The position numbers and the translations under genes are program-made. From positions 32,642-96,641 of the forward strand of contig JAKOQB010000029.1 in NCBI GenBank assembly GCA_029778535.1: 64,000 nt of DNA, read 5' to 3'. The notes beneath the pieces were generated by a model. It was not told where the DNA came from. It ran no database searches and saw nothing but the letters and a program-made list of their open reading frames with translations. The DNA is from Pseudomonadota bacterium (GTDB lineage Bacteria; Pseudomonadota; Gammaproteobacteria; Burkholderiales; Burkholderiaceae_F). This document shows, in pieces, positions 50,245 to 58,745 of this stretch (position 1 is its first letter; every line of letters begins with the position of its first letter).

Positions 50245-51656
50245 GCCTCTCTTGAATTTCGAGTGGGTAAGCTCGGCGGCCGAACGTGTCAAGGGCGGCC
50301 GCAGGCCGGGCGCAGCCGGACCCTTGACGCGGCACGGACAGAAGCACGCTGGACCAAGGCCGAGTCCGGCGCTGTGATGGACTCGGCCTTGGAGGCAAGC
50401 GATGGTTGGCACTGAACGGCTGTTCGAGCAAGCGCTGGGGATCGTGGCCCCGTGGTTGGTGAAGGAGGTGCGCTTCGACGCGGCCGCCCGCCAGCTGACC
50501 ATCGCGGTGGACTTCGCCGCCGGCAGCCGCTTTGCGCATCCGGCGCACCCCGGGCAGCACCCGGTGCACGACACGCAACTGAAGCGGCTGCGGCACCTGA
50601 ACTTCTTCCAGCACGACTGTCACCTGGAGGTGCGCGTGCCGCGCGTGCGGCTGCCCGACGGCAAGGTCGCCTTGGTGGAGCCGGGGTGGTTCGGCCGCTT
50701 GGCCGGCTTCACGCTGCTGTTCGAGGCGCTGGTGCTGGCGCTGGCCCGCGAGATGCCGTTTGCCGCGGTCGCCCGCCTGGTGGGCGAATCCTGGACCGGG
50801 TGCACGCGATCTGCGAGCGCTACGTCGAGCTGGCAGCCGCTGCACTCGACCTGTCCGAGGTCAAGGCACTGGCGATCGACGAGACCTCGTACCGGCGCGG
50901 CCACAACTACCTGACGGCGGTGGCCGACGCGGTCAAGCGCCGGGTGGTGTTCGTTGCCGAAGGCCGCGACGCGCCGACCATCGGCGAGCTGGCCGCGCAT
51001 CTGCGCGCGCACCAGGCCGCGCCGGAGCAGATCACCTCGGTCAGCATCGACATGTCGCCGGCGTACATCTTGGACGTGACCGAGTCCTTGCCCCGCGCCC
51101 GCATCACCTTCGACAAGTTCCATGTCGTGGCCCATGCCTCGACGGCGGTCGATCAGACGCGGCGGCTGGAGCACAGAACCGACCCGAGCCTGAAGGGTTT
51201 GCGCTGGACGCTGCTGAAGGACCGCCAGAAGCTGTCGGCCGACAGCCGCGCCGAGCTGGACGCGCTCATCGCCCAGGTGGCCAGCAAACGCACGGCGCGC
51301 GCCTGGGTCTACCGCGAGCAGCTGCGCGAGGTGCTCGACTGCAAACAGATCAACGTCGTCTCGGCAATGCTGGCGCAGTGGTGCACGAACGTGATGCGCT
51401 CGAAGGTCGAGCCGATGAAGGAGGTGGCCAAAATGATCCGCCGCCACTTCGACGGCATCGTCGCCTGGACGCAGACCCGGCAGACCAACGGCTTCCTCGA
51501 AGCCCTCAATGGGCTGTTCCAGGCGGCCAAGCGCAAGGCACGCGGCTATCGCCGCTTCCGCACCATGCGCACCGTGATCTTCCTGATCGCCGGCAAGCTC
51601 GACTTCGCCAGCTTCAACCCGCATGCCCGCTAACCCACTCGAAATTCAAAAGAGCC
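50245..51656 (+). mobile_element. ISL3-family insertion sequence with damaged transposase
   Basis: A 1412-bp element with imperfect inverted ends of about 28 bp; their shared core is TTGAATTTCGAGTGGGT (left near 50252-50268, complement right near 51633-51649). It is flanked by the perfect 8-bp duplication GGATTGAT (50237-50244 and 51657-51664), the usual ISL3 size. Its single transposase gene has lost one base. Removing the element and one duplication copy restores the pre-insertion sequence of the island interior. Confidence 0.9.
50402..51633 (+). pseudogene. ISL3-family transposase, frameshifted
   Basis: The frame from ATG 50402 encodes the N-terminal zinc-binding region (FEQALGIVAPWLVKEV and FFQHDCHLEVRVPRV) up to ARLVGESW. 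There one base is missing between 50794 and 50795 (TGG-ACC where TGG-CAC-CGG is expected), and the rest continues in another frame: RVHAICERYVELAAAALDLSEVKALAIDETSYRRGHNYLT, IDMSPAYI, FDKFHVV, to FASFNPHAR. The DDE core otherwise looks complete. About 410 residues if repaired. Programmed frameshifting is unlikely because no slippery run is present. Confidence 0.88.
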
Positions 51657-51664
51657 GGATTGAT

Positions 51665-51953
51665 CGTCTCGGAAAACCCGAGTCGGTGATCGACCAGGAG
51701 CGGGTCGGTGTACGGATTGGAGCCTGCGCCCTAGACACAACTAGGCTTCCTTCGACCAGTTGCACCCGGTGGCACATCAAATTCCATCTCCTCTACGCCG
51801 CTCGTTAAGGAGCAAGCGCCCGCTGTCGCCGTTGCAGGGAATTGCGAGACTGGGATGAGGCGGGGACCATTCGCCACAAATTGGCCCGAGACGCGATAGG
51901 GCTGTTGCACAGTAGAAACGGGTGTCGTTCTCACGTGCTACTGGGGAGGCAAG
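51665..51953. other. Upstream region of the island gene pair
   Basis: The 289 bp between the ISL3 element and the first unknown gene hold no convincing coding frame. It is less GC-rich than the flanks (for example AGACACAACTAGGCTTCC and GTTAAGGAGCAAG). The ribosome binding site GGGGAGG lies at 51942-51948 before ATG 51954. Any promoter of the gene pair must be here; TTGCAC...-type hexamers are present but none is convincing. Confidence 0.4.
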
Positions 51954-52487
51954 ATGCGAAAGCTCTTGGCGGCGATATCCGCGTTTGTTGCGACGATTGT
52001 CCTTGCAGCGACCTACGGACCGTTCCCCATCTCTTCATTCGCGCTGCGTCAGCAGGTGTCGGGCAATTACGCAGCGGACGAAGGCGCAAATTTTGGGCTC
52101 GCGTCGGCATACTTCACGTCTGTGTTGCAGACTATGCCAAACAGATATAAGCCGAGCGACCGCATTCGCATCCTTTACAACGACGGCGTCGTTGCCGAGT
52201 TCTCGCTGAAAGCGGCCGGCGCAATCTACGACCCATTTAGAAGAGTTTGGATGTGGTCCCCCACCCCGCCACTCGAGTTCAAGAAGGTTGTCAAGACGGC
52301 GCAAGAGCAGGCCAGTTACGATCTTGACCCGGCCTGGTACTGCGGCACCACTTCCAGTTCGATGACGGTTTGGACTGGATACTGGGGACAAGACACCGTC
52401 TTCGGCAGCGGCGGGGCGGTGACAATCACGGCGATGTGGATTTCTACGGGCCCAGTAACGGTCTATACGAAGGTTCAATGCGTTTAG
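51954..52487 (+). CDS. Exported protein of unknown family (island gene 1)
   Basis: 177 residues. The N-terminus (RKLLAAISAFVATIVLAATYG) is a signal peptide or anchor. The rest is beta-rich with many aromatic residues (FRRVWMWSPTPPLEF, WTGYWGQDTVFG) and two cysteines (AWYCGTTSS and the penultimate residue) that could form a disulfide in the periplasm. No domain is recognised. Codon use is visibly less GC-biased than core genes, as expected for acquired DNA. It overlaps the next gene by 10 bp, so they form an operon. Confidence 0.75.
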   Translation: MRKLLAAISAFVATIVLAATYGPFPISSFALRQQVSGNYAADEGANFGLASAYFTSVLQTMPNRYKPSDRIRILYNDGVVAEFSLKAAGAIYDPFRRVWMWSPTPPLEFKKVVKTAQEQASYDLDPAWYCGTTSSSMTVWTGYWGQDTVFGSGGAVTITAMWISTGPVTVYTKVQCV

Positions 52488-53491
52488 GTAGCGCCGTCCG
52501 GTTCCGCACGCTTCTTGCCGCTGTTGTCGTGCTGGCAGCCGCCTTTGCAGGTTGGCACTTCTTGCTGGCTGCGCCAGGTCAGATCAGGGCGTCGACTCAC
52601 ATTGAAGCGCCGGAGGCCGGGGGCGGGCCAGGGCCAGAAAGGCGGGCCGAATCGGTTGCTGCGGCGGAAGGCATCCCGACCGATGCACGCAAACTACTCG
52701 ACGAACAGAACCTGTTCGCGGCATTCGGTCGCGCTCGCGACTCGCAGCGACCGGACGCCTGGGTGATCGCGTGCCAGATCGCGGATGTTTGCGGCGGAGT
52801 TACCAACGACAGCTTGTACCGGAATGAAATCGACCGACGTATAGGAGAACTGAACTCGACGAATGCGATGGCGCCAGAGAGGGAGGAGGAGCTGCGACAC
52901 CTATCGAAACGGAAAGCGGCGCTTGCGGAACTCGAGCGCAGGTGTGCTGGGTTTCGGGGACTTGGCCGCCCCTGGACGCTGAATGCGATTCGCGAACTGG
53001 AGACGCGTACAAAGCAAAGCGAAGGCGATATCGGCCGAGTGCTGCAAACGACCGAGCTTGTCGAGAATGGACGGGGTGACTACGGGCAGTGGGTACGGGC
53101 CCTGTCGGCGGCCATCGGATCGCGCAATACGGTGGCTGGAGAAGCGGCGATCATGGCGATGGCGGCGTCACTATTCGACCAGCGGCTTCCCCCGGGCGAA
53201 CGCACTCGAGTCTCGGCACTTGGGGCGCTGACGGAAGCGTGGTGGCAGGTGACAGGGCAATCAGGACAGGATCTGCCAGCTCTTGAACGGCTGTCCCTCT
53301 GCGTGGTCGGCGGCTCCTGCATCGACAAGGACGGTGTCACTTACGGCTCAAGCGTAGGCAGGACTGATCTCGCGAACGACGAACGCGAGTACGAGGACCT
53401 TGTGGCCCAATACGCTGAAGGTCTGCGCCGCAACGACCCCGAGTCCATTTTCAAGGTCCAGCCAAGGCGCCGAATAGATTCCAAGAAATAA
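52478..53491 (+). CDS. Membrane-anchored protein of unknown family (island gene 2)
   Basis: 337 residues from ATG 52478. One N-terminal membrane helix (FRTLLAAVVVLAAAFAGWHFLLAA) is followed by a mostly helical soluble part with charged stretches (NEIDRRIGELNSTNAMAPEREEELRHLSKRKAALAELERRC) and cysteines near CQIADVCGG, RRCAG and LCVVGGSC. No family is recognised. Translation overlaps the preceding gene by 10 bp. The gene ends 4 bp before the converging amidohydrolase stop, so it abuts the inner copy of the 83-bp repeat. Confidence 0.72.
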   Translation: MRLGSAVRFRTLLAAVVVLAAAFAGWHFLLAAPGQIRASTHIEAPEAGGGPGPERRAESVAAAEGIPTDARKLLDEQNLFAAFGRARDSQRPDAWVIACQIADVCGGVTNDSLYRNEIDRRIGELNSTNAMAPEREEELRHLSKRKAALAELERRCAGFRGLGRPWTLNAIRELETRTKQSEGDIGRVLQTTELVENGRGDYGQWVRALSAAIGSRNTVAGEAAIMAMAASLFDQRLPPGERTRVSALGALTEAWWQVTGQSGQDLPALERLSLCVVGGSCIDKDGVTYGSSVGRTDLANDEREYEDLVAQYAEGLRRNDPESIFKVQPRRRIDSKK

Positions 53492-53495
53492 CGCT

Positions 53496-53578
53496 TCAGC
53501 GCGCCAGGAACTTCTCCACCAGCCTGACCCAGTACGTCGCCCCGATCGGGATCAGCTCGTCGTTGAAGTCGAAGCTCG
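53496..53578 (-). repeat. Inner copy of the 83-bp direct repeat (3' end of the M20 gene)
   Basis: This copy is part of the intact amidohydrolase gene and covers its last 27 codons plus stop. It matches the outer copy at 47294/49931 at 82 of 83 positions. In a site-specific integration model this copy restores the gene's reading frame and the outer copy is the displaced original 3' end. Confidence 0.85.
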
Positions 53579-54686
53579 AGTTGTGCAGCATGCACGGCCC
53601 CAGCCCGTGGCCGGCGGCGCGGTGCGAGCCGTCGCCGTTGCCGATGAAGACGTAGCAGCCCGGCCGCGCGCGCAGCATGAAGGAGAAATCCTCCGAGCCC
53701 AGCGTCGGCTCGATGCCGCGCATCACGTTCGCGGGGCCGACGATGTCGTCCATCACGCTCGCCGCGAACTCGGTCTCGCGCGCGTGGTTCACCGTCGGCG
53801 GATAGGTGCGTTCGAACTTCACGCCGGCAGATGCGCCGTGCGCCTCGGCGGTGAGCTGCGCGATGCGGCGCATGCGCTCCTCGATCAGGTCGGTCACCCG
53901 GTCGTCGAACGTGCGCACGGTGCCGGCGATCACGGCGAAATCGGGAACGACGTTGGTCGCGTCGCCCGCCTTGATGATCGTCACCGACAGCACCGCGGCG
54001 TCGATCGGCTTCTTGGCGCGCGTGATGATGCCCTGCAGGCCCTGCACGACCTGCACCGCGACGAACACCGGGTCGGTACCGAGGTGCGGCATCGCCGCGT
54101 GCGAACCCTTGCCGGTCACCGTGATCTCGAACTGATTGCCCGACGCCATCATGGGCCCCGCGGTCAGCCCGAACTGCCCGACGTTCAGGCTCGGCCAGTT
54201 GTGCATGCCGAACACCGCGTCGCACGGGAAGCGGTCGAACAGTCCGTCGTCGATCATCTTCTGCGCGCCGGCGCCGCCCTCCTCGGCCGGCTGGAAGATC
54301 AGGTGCACGGTGCCGTCGAACGGCTTCGTCTGCGCCAGGTACTTCGCCGCCGCGAGCAGCATCGCGACGTGGCCGTCGTGGCCGCACGCGTGCATCTTGT
54401 GGTCGTGCCGCGAGCGGTGCGCGAACTCGTTGGTCTCCTGCATCGGCAGCGCATCCATGTCGGCGCGCAGGCCGATCGACTTCTTCGACTTGCCGTGGCG
54501 GATCGTGCCGACCACGCCGGTGCCGCCGAGGCCGCGGTGCACGTCGATGCCCCATTCGGCGAGCTTGCCCGCGACCAAATCGCCGGTGCGATGCTCTTCG
54601 TAGCGCAGCTCGGGATGCGCGTGGATGTCGCGCCGGATCGCCTGGATCTCGGCGCGGAACTGCACGATCCGATCGATCACGTTCAT
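53496..54686 (-). CDS. M20-family amidohydrolase (hippurate hydrolase type)
   Basis: 396 residues. Metal-binding motifs of the M20D family: HAHPELRYEEHRT, LRADMDALPMQETNE, HKMHACGHDGHVAMLLAAAK, FQPAEEGGAGAQKMIDDG with the catalytic Glu pair, and GMHNWP, plus the late LGSEDFSFML. These enzymes hydrolyse N-acyl amino acids such as hippurate or N-acetyl amino acids in the cytoplasm. The gene is intact; its 3' 83 bp are duplicated about 6 kb away, on the far side of the island. Confidence 0.92.
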   Translation of the reverse strand: MNVIDRIVQFRAEIQAIRRDIHAHPELRYEEHRTGDLVAGKLAEWGIDVHRGLGGTGVVGTIRHGKSKKSIGLRADMDALPMQETNEFAHRSRHDHKMHACGHDGHVAMLLAAAKYLAQTKPFDGTVHLIFQPAEEGGAGAQKMIDDGLFDRFPCDAVFGMHNWPSLNVGQFGLTAGPMMASGNQFEITVTGKGSHAAMPHLGTDPVFVAVQVVQGLQGIITRAKKPIDAAVLSVTIIKAGDATNVVPDFAVIAGTVRTFDDRVTDLIEERMRRIAQLTAEAHGASAGVKFERTYPPTVNHARETEFAASVMDDIVGPANVMRGIEPTLGSEDFSFMLRARPGCYVFIGNGDGSHRAAGHGLGPCMLHNSSFDFNDELIPIGATYWVRLVEKFLAR

Positions 54687-54941
54687 CGCATCTGCCCTGC
54701 TCGTGGCACAGCCGCGATGCTAAGTCAGGCGCGGCGCCGGCCACGGGCAAGGCCATGCACGGCACGGGGCTGCAGGGGCGCGCTATGGCAATCCGTGCGC
54801 GCCTTAATCCTTTCGGTCGATAACCTGTTGAACCGATGCGCTGCGCCGCTGCCTTCGATCGAGTGCTATGTTGCCCGCCGCGGCAAAGGAGTCCGCGCGC
54901 GCTGCGGCCGCACGACTCCGCCGTCCATTCAGGAGATCGTC

Positions 54942-56297
54942 ATGGACATGGGAGACAAGGCGGCGAGCGCCGGCGTGCCACTGTCAATGGTGCTCGCACC
55001 GACTGAATCGGGAGTCGCTGAGCTGTCTCATCCTGCAGCGGGGCTGAGCCTGTCGCAGCGCAAGCTTCTGTCCAAGATCGATGGCCGCCGTCCTCTGGCG
55101 AGCTTCGTCGGCACGGACACCGGACTGACCGGCGAGCGCCTGGCGCGCGACGGGCTGCGCCTGCTGGCGTTGGGTCTGGCGCAGACCGACGAGCCTTTCG
55201 CTGCGCCGGCGACGATCATGCGTCCGTTCGTTGCGACCGGATCGACCCTGTCGCCCACGACCACAGGAGCGCCGCCACCGGCAGCAACCCTGCAGCGGCA
55301 GCCCGCGCGCCGGACGACGGCGCGTGCATCGAAGCGCCGCATACCGATCGGGCTTTTGGCCGGCGGCGCAGCGGTGGTCATTGCGGTCATCGCGGTCGGC
55401 GTGCTGATGCTGCGTTCGCCCTCCGCGCCGGTGCAGGCCGGCAACTCGGTGCCGTACGCCGCGCCGCAGCCTGCTTCGGCTCCGGTCGCGGCGATACCCG
55501 CTCCGGTCGCAGCGGCGCCGGCGCGGGCCGCGAATCCCCCACCCGCCACCGTCGCGCCGCCGCCGGCGCCCGCCGCCGCGGTCGAGCCGCGCACGGTCGC
55601 CGAGTCGGCGCCGGCACCGCGCACGCCGGAGCCGCGTGCGGCCGCCGCGCCTCAGAAGCCCGCGGTCACGGTCGAGAGGGCACCGGCGCCGACGCCCGAG
55701 CGCGAACTGCGCAGCAACGTTGCGCCGACCGAGCGCGAATCGCGCAGCATCGTTGCGCCGACCGAGCGGACCAAACCCCAGACGCCCGCCGTCACGTTGG
55801 CCGCGCCGCCGCCACGCGCCGAACCCGAACGGCCGGCCGCAAGCCCGCAGCCCGCGCCTGAGCGCAGCGCGCCGATTGAAGCCGCTCAGCCCGCACCGGT
55901 GGCGCCGATCGCCGCCGCGCCGAGCACGACCGCGCGCCCGGCACCTTCGCCCGCACCGTCCGGCCCGCGCGCGCTGCTGCCGCAGGAGCGCGAATTCGGC
56001 GCCGTGCTCGGGGATTCCGATCTGGTCGCGCGCCAGGCCGCCGGCCTCGCGCCTCTGCAACGCACGCCGCCGATTTACCCGCGCGCGGCGATCAAGGAGG
56101 GCATCACCGAAGGCGCGGTGCGCGTGCGTCTGACGATCGCCGCGGACGGCAGCGTCGAGAAGGTGGACACCAGCGTGTCCGACCCGCGCTATCGCGTGTT
56201 CGAGTCCGCCGCGCGCGCAGCGGCGATGACGTGGACCTTCGTGCCCGGCGCCGGCGGACGGACGCACGAGTCGGTGGTGCAGTTCCGCGCGCCGTAG
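54942..56297 (+). CDS. TonB-like protein with N-terminal cytoplasmic extension
   Basis: 451 residues from ATG 54942, preceded by AGGAG. Residues 1-130 are soluble and include a small helical module (LSLSQRKLLSKIDGRRPLASFVGTDTGLTGERLARDGLRLLALGLAQ). One membrane helix follows (about 138-158, IGLLAGGAAVVIAVIAVGVLML), then a Pro/Ala/Glu-rich periplasmic spacer and the TonB C-terminal domain (PIYPRAAIKEGITEGAVRVRLTIAADGSVEKV). TonB normally has only a few residues before its helix, so the extension is odd. No exbBD genes are nearby; it may serve another envelope role. Confidence 0.8.
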   Translation: MDMGDKAASAGVPLSMVLAPTESGVAELSHPAAGLSLSQRKLLSKIDGRRPLASFVGTDTGLTGERLARDGLRLLALGLAQTDEPFAAPATIMRPFVATGSTLSPTTTGAPPPAATLQRQPARRTTARASKRRIPIGLLAGGAAVVIAVIAVGVLMLRSPSAPVQAGNSVPYAAPQPASAPVAAIPAPVAAAPARAANPPPATVAPPPAPAAAVEPRTVAESAPAPRTPEPRAAAAPQKPAVTVERAPAPTPERELRSNVAPTERESRSIVAPTERTKPQTPAVTLAAPPPRAEPERPAASPQPAPERSAPIEAAQPAPVAPIAAAPSTTARPAPSPAPSGPRALLPQEREFGAVLGDSDLVARQAAGLAPLQRTPPIYPRAAIKEGITEGAVRVRLTIAADGSVEKVDTSVSDPRYRVFESAARAAAMTWTFVPGAGGRTHESVVQFRAP

Positions 56298-56298
56298 G

Positions 56299-57450
56299 TC
56301 ACGTCGGGTACGTTCCCGGCAGCAGGATCGAGCGATCGACGTCCCTGATGCGCGTGCGGCCGCAGAACGCCATCGACAGGTCGAGCTCCTTGTAGAGGAG
56401 CTCCAGGCACTTGGTGACGCCCGCTTCGCCGAGCGCACCTAGGCCGTAGAGAAACGCGCGGCCGATCAAAACGCCGCGCGCACCGAGCGCGATCGCCTTG
56501 AGCACGTCCTGCCCGCTGCGGATGCCGCTGTCGAGCCAGACCTCGATCTTGTCGCCGACCGCGTCGGCGATCGCCGGCAGCGCACGGATCGACGACGGCG
56601 CGCCGTCGAGCTGGCGGCCGCCGTGGTTGCTGACCACGATCGCCTGCGCGCCGCTCTTTGCGGCGAGTTGCGCGTCCTCGACTTCCATGATGCCCTTCAG
56701 GATCAGCGGACCGTCCCACAGCCGGCGCACCCATGCAACGTCGTCCCAGTCGAGCGTCGGGTCGAACTGCTTGGTGGTCCAGTCCGACAGCGAGCTCATG
56801 TCGTCCACACCGGTCACGTGGCCGACGATGTTGCCGAACTGCCGGCGCCGCGTTCCCAACATGCCGAGGCACCAGCGCGGCTTGGTCATCATGTTGGCGA
56901 TGTTGCGCAGCGTGAGCCTGGGCGGCGCCGACAGGCCGTTCTTGATGTCCTTGTGGCGCTGGCCCAGCACCTGCAGGTCGAGCGTCAGCACCAGCGCCGA
57001 GCACTTGACCGCCCTGGCGCGCTCGATCAGCCGCTGCATGAACGCGCGGTCGCGCAGCATGTACGGTTGGAACCAGAAAGGCTTGCCGGTGTGCGCGGCG
57101 ACGTCCTCGAGCGAGCAGATGCTCATCATCGACAACGTGAACGGCACGCCGAATCTTTCCGCCGCGCGCGCGGCCAGGATCTCGCCGTCGGCGTGCTGCA
57201 TGCCGGTGAGCCCCGTGGGCGCGAGCGCCACCGGCATCGCAACCTCCTGTCCGGCCAGCGTCGCGCGCAGGCTGCGGCCCTCCATGTTGACCGCCACGCG
57301 CTGGCGGAGCTTGATCGGCTGGAAATCGGTCTCGTTGGCGCGGTACGTCGTTTCCGTCCACGAGCCGCTGTCGGCGTAGTCGTAGAACATCCGCGGCACG
57401 CGCTTCTTCGCGAGCACGCGCAGGTCCTCGATGCAGGTGATCACGGACAT
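56299..57450 (-). CDS. lldD: FMN-dependent L-lactate dehydrogenase / alpha-hydroxyacid oxidase
   Basis: 383 residues. FMN-binding TIM-barrel landmarks: MFYDYADSGSWTETTYRANETDF, APTGLTGMQHADGE, WFQPYMLRDRAFMQRLIERAR, LILKGIMEVEDAQLAAKSGAQAIVVSNHGGRQLDGAPSSI with catalytic His, and WLDSGIRSGQDVLKAIALGARGVLIGRAFLYGLGALGE. It oxidises L-lactate or a similar 2-hydroxyacid to the keto acid, passing electrons to the membrane chain. It converges on the TonB-like gene and is divergent from the argE-like gene. Confidence 0.92.
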   Translation of the reverse strand: MSVITCIEDLRVLAKKRVPRMFYDYADSGSWTETTYRANETDFQPIKLRQRVAVNMEGRSLRATLAGQEVAMPVALAPTGLTGMQHADGEILAARAAERFGVPFTLSMMSICSLEDVAAHTGKPFWFQPYMLRDRAFMQRLIERARAVKCSALVLTLDLQVLGQRHKDIKNGLSAPPRLTLRNIANMMTKPRWCLGMLGTRRRQFGNIVGHVTGVDDMSSLSDWTTKQFDPTLDWDDVAWVRRLWDGPLILKGIMEVEDAQLAAKSGAQAIVVSNHGGRQLDGAPSSIRALPAIADAVGDKIEVWLDSGIRSGQDVLKAIALGARGVLIGRAFLYGLGALGEAGVTKCLELLYKELDLSMAFCGRTRIRDVDRSILLPGTYPT

Positions 57451-57498
57451 GATGGTCTCCCTCCGCGGCGCGATGGTAATCGCAGGCCAGGCTCTGCC

Positions 57499-57504
57499 TA
57501 CAAT
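57499..57504 (+). promoter_or_regulatory. Putative -10 element of the argE-like gene
   Basis: TACAAT at 57499-57504 is a good -10 hexamer 29 bp before ATG 57534. A matching -35 is not clear. It lies in the 83-bp gap between the divergent lldD-like and argE-like genes. Confidence 0.35.
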
Positions 57505-57533
57505 CGCGCCACACGGGTCAACGCGAGGTCGCC

Positions 57534-58745
57534 ATGTCCGCCGTTCCGCAATCCGCCGCCGCCGAGCCTTCGCGCGCCGCGTTGGAAATGATCGACCGGC
57601 TGATCGGTTTTCCGACCGTCAGCCGCGACAGCAACCTGGGGCTGATCGAATACGCGCGCGACTACCTGGCCAAGCTCGGCGTCAAGCCGCATCTCGTCTT
57701 CGACGCGCGCGAGAAAAAGGCCAATCTCTTCTGCACGCTGGCCGACGATCCGGCGCGGGTGGCGGCCGCGGGTATCGTGCTGTCGGGCCACACCGACACC
57801 GTGCCGGTCGACGGGCAGGACTGGAAGAGCGACCCCTTCAAGGCGACTCACCGCGATGGCCGCATCCACGGCCGCGGCACCGCCGACATGAAAGGCTTCA
57901 TCGCGATCGCGCTCGCGTGGGCGCCGCGCTTCCTCGCCGCGCAGCAGACGATGCCGATCCACCTGTCGATGACGTACGACGAGGAGACCACGTTCTTCGG
58001 CGTGCGCGGGCTGGTCAGGGACCTCGATGAGCGCGGCGTGAAGCCGGCCGGCTGCATCATCGGCGAGCCGACCGACATGCAGGCAATCGTCGCGCACAAG
58101 GGCAAGCGCGACTACTGCTGCCGCGTGCGCGGGCGCGAGGCGCACTCCGCGCTGGCACCGACCGCGGTCAACGCGATCGAGTACGCGGCGCAGATCATCG
58201 CGTTCATCCGCGCACTCGCCGACCGCAACGCGCGCGAGGAGCCGAAGGATCACCGCTTCGAGGTGCCGTATTCGACGCTGCAGACCGGCGTCATCAAGGG
58301 CGGCATCGCCACCAACGTCGTGCCGCGCGACTGCGAATTCCTGTTCGAGATGCGCAACATCCCGGCCACACCGCACGACGCGATGAGCGCGCCGATCGTG
58401 GCCTACGCGCGCGACGAGCTGCTGCCGCAGATGAAGCGCGTCGCGCCCGAGGCCGGCATCGAGTTCGACCTGGGGCTCGACCTGCCCGCGTTCGGCATCG
58501 CGCCCGACGCGCCGATCGTCAAATGGGCTATGGAGCTGGCGCGCACCGCGCACCGGGGCACCGGCGCGGTGAGCTTCGCCACCGAGGCGAGCCTGTTCGC
58601 CAACTTCGGCATCCCGACCGTCGTGCTCGGCCCGGGCTCGATCGCGCAGGCGCACAAGCCCGACGAGTACATCACCTACGAGCAGGTCGCGGCGTGCGAG
58701 CAGTTCTTCGCGCGCATCATCGAATCGCAGCCGCCCGGCCGATGA
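57534..58745 (+). CDS. argE: ArgE-type acetylornithine deacetylase (M20A)
   Basis: 403 residues. Motifs include VLSGHTDTVPVDGQDWKSDPFKAT, GRGTADMKGFIAIAL, TYDEETTFFGVRGLVRDL with the catalytic Glu, and GEPTDMQAIVAHKGKRDYCCRVRGREAHSALAP. The dimerisation domain follows (VNAIEYAAQIIAFIRAL). It hydrolyses N2-acetylornithine or a related N-acetyl amino acid. Its stop overlaps the start of the molybdopterin oxidoreductase gene by 4 bp (ATGA), an uncommon partner for arginine synthesis, so a different substrate is possible. Confidence 0.88.
   Translation: MSAVPQSAAAEPSRAALEMIDRLIGFPTVSRDSNLGLIEYARDYLAKLGVKPHLVFDAREKKANLFCTLADDPARVAAAGIVLSGHTDTVPVDGQDWKSDPFKATHRDGRIHGRGTADMKGFIAIALAWAPRFLAAQQTMPIHLSMTYDEETTFFGVRGLVRDLDERGVKPAGCIIGEPTDMQAIVAHKGKRDYCCRVRGREAHSALAPTAVNAIEYAAQIIAFIRALADRNAREEPKDHRFEVPYSTLQTGVIKGGIATNVVPRDCEFLFEMRNIPATPHDAMSAPIVAYARDELLPQMKRVAPEAGIEFDLGLDLPAFGIAPDAPIVKWAMELARTAHRGTGAVSFATEASLFANFGIPTVVLGPGSIAQAHKPDEYITYEQVAACEQFFARIIESQPPGR

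Larger units (their letters stand above)
47294..53578. mobile_element. Putative island bounded by an 83-bp direct repeat of the M20 gene 3' end
   Basis: The terminal 83 bp of the M20 amidohydrolase gene (53496-53578, stop codon included) recur in the same orientation at 47294-47355 plus 49931-49951, split by an IS66 element, with one base difference outside the IS target site. Between the copies lie IS66, an ISL3 element and two unrecognised genes. A gene 3' end duplicated at both ends is what site-specific integration leaves. No integrase is present, so the element may be decayed or mobilised in trans; unequal recombination is the alternative. Confidence 0.5.

Noticed and set aside
53583..54941. 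N-terminal 450-codon extension of the TonB-like gene through the amidohydrolase gene
   Set aside because: It is antisense to an intact M20 gene, and a good start with AGGAG exists at 54942.
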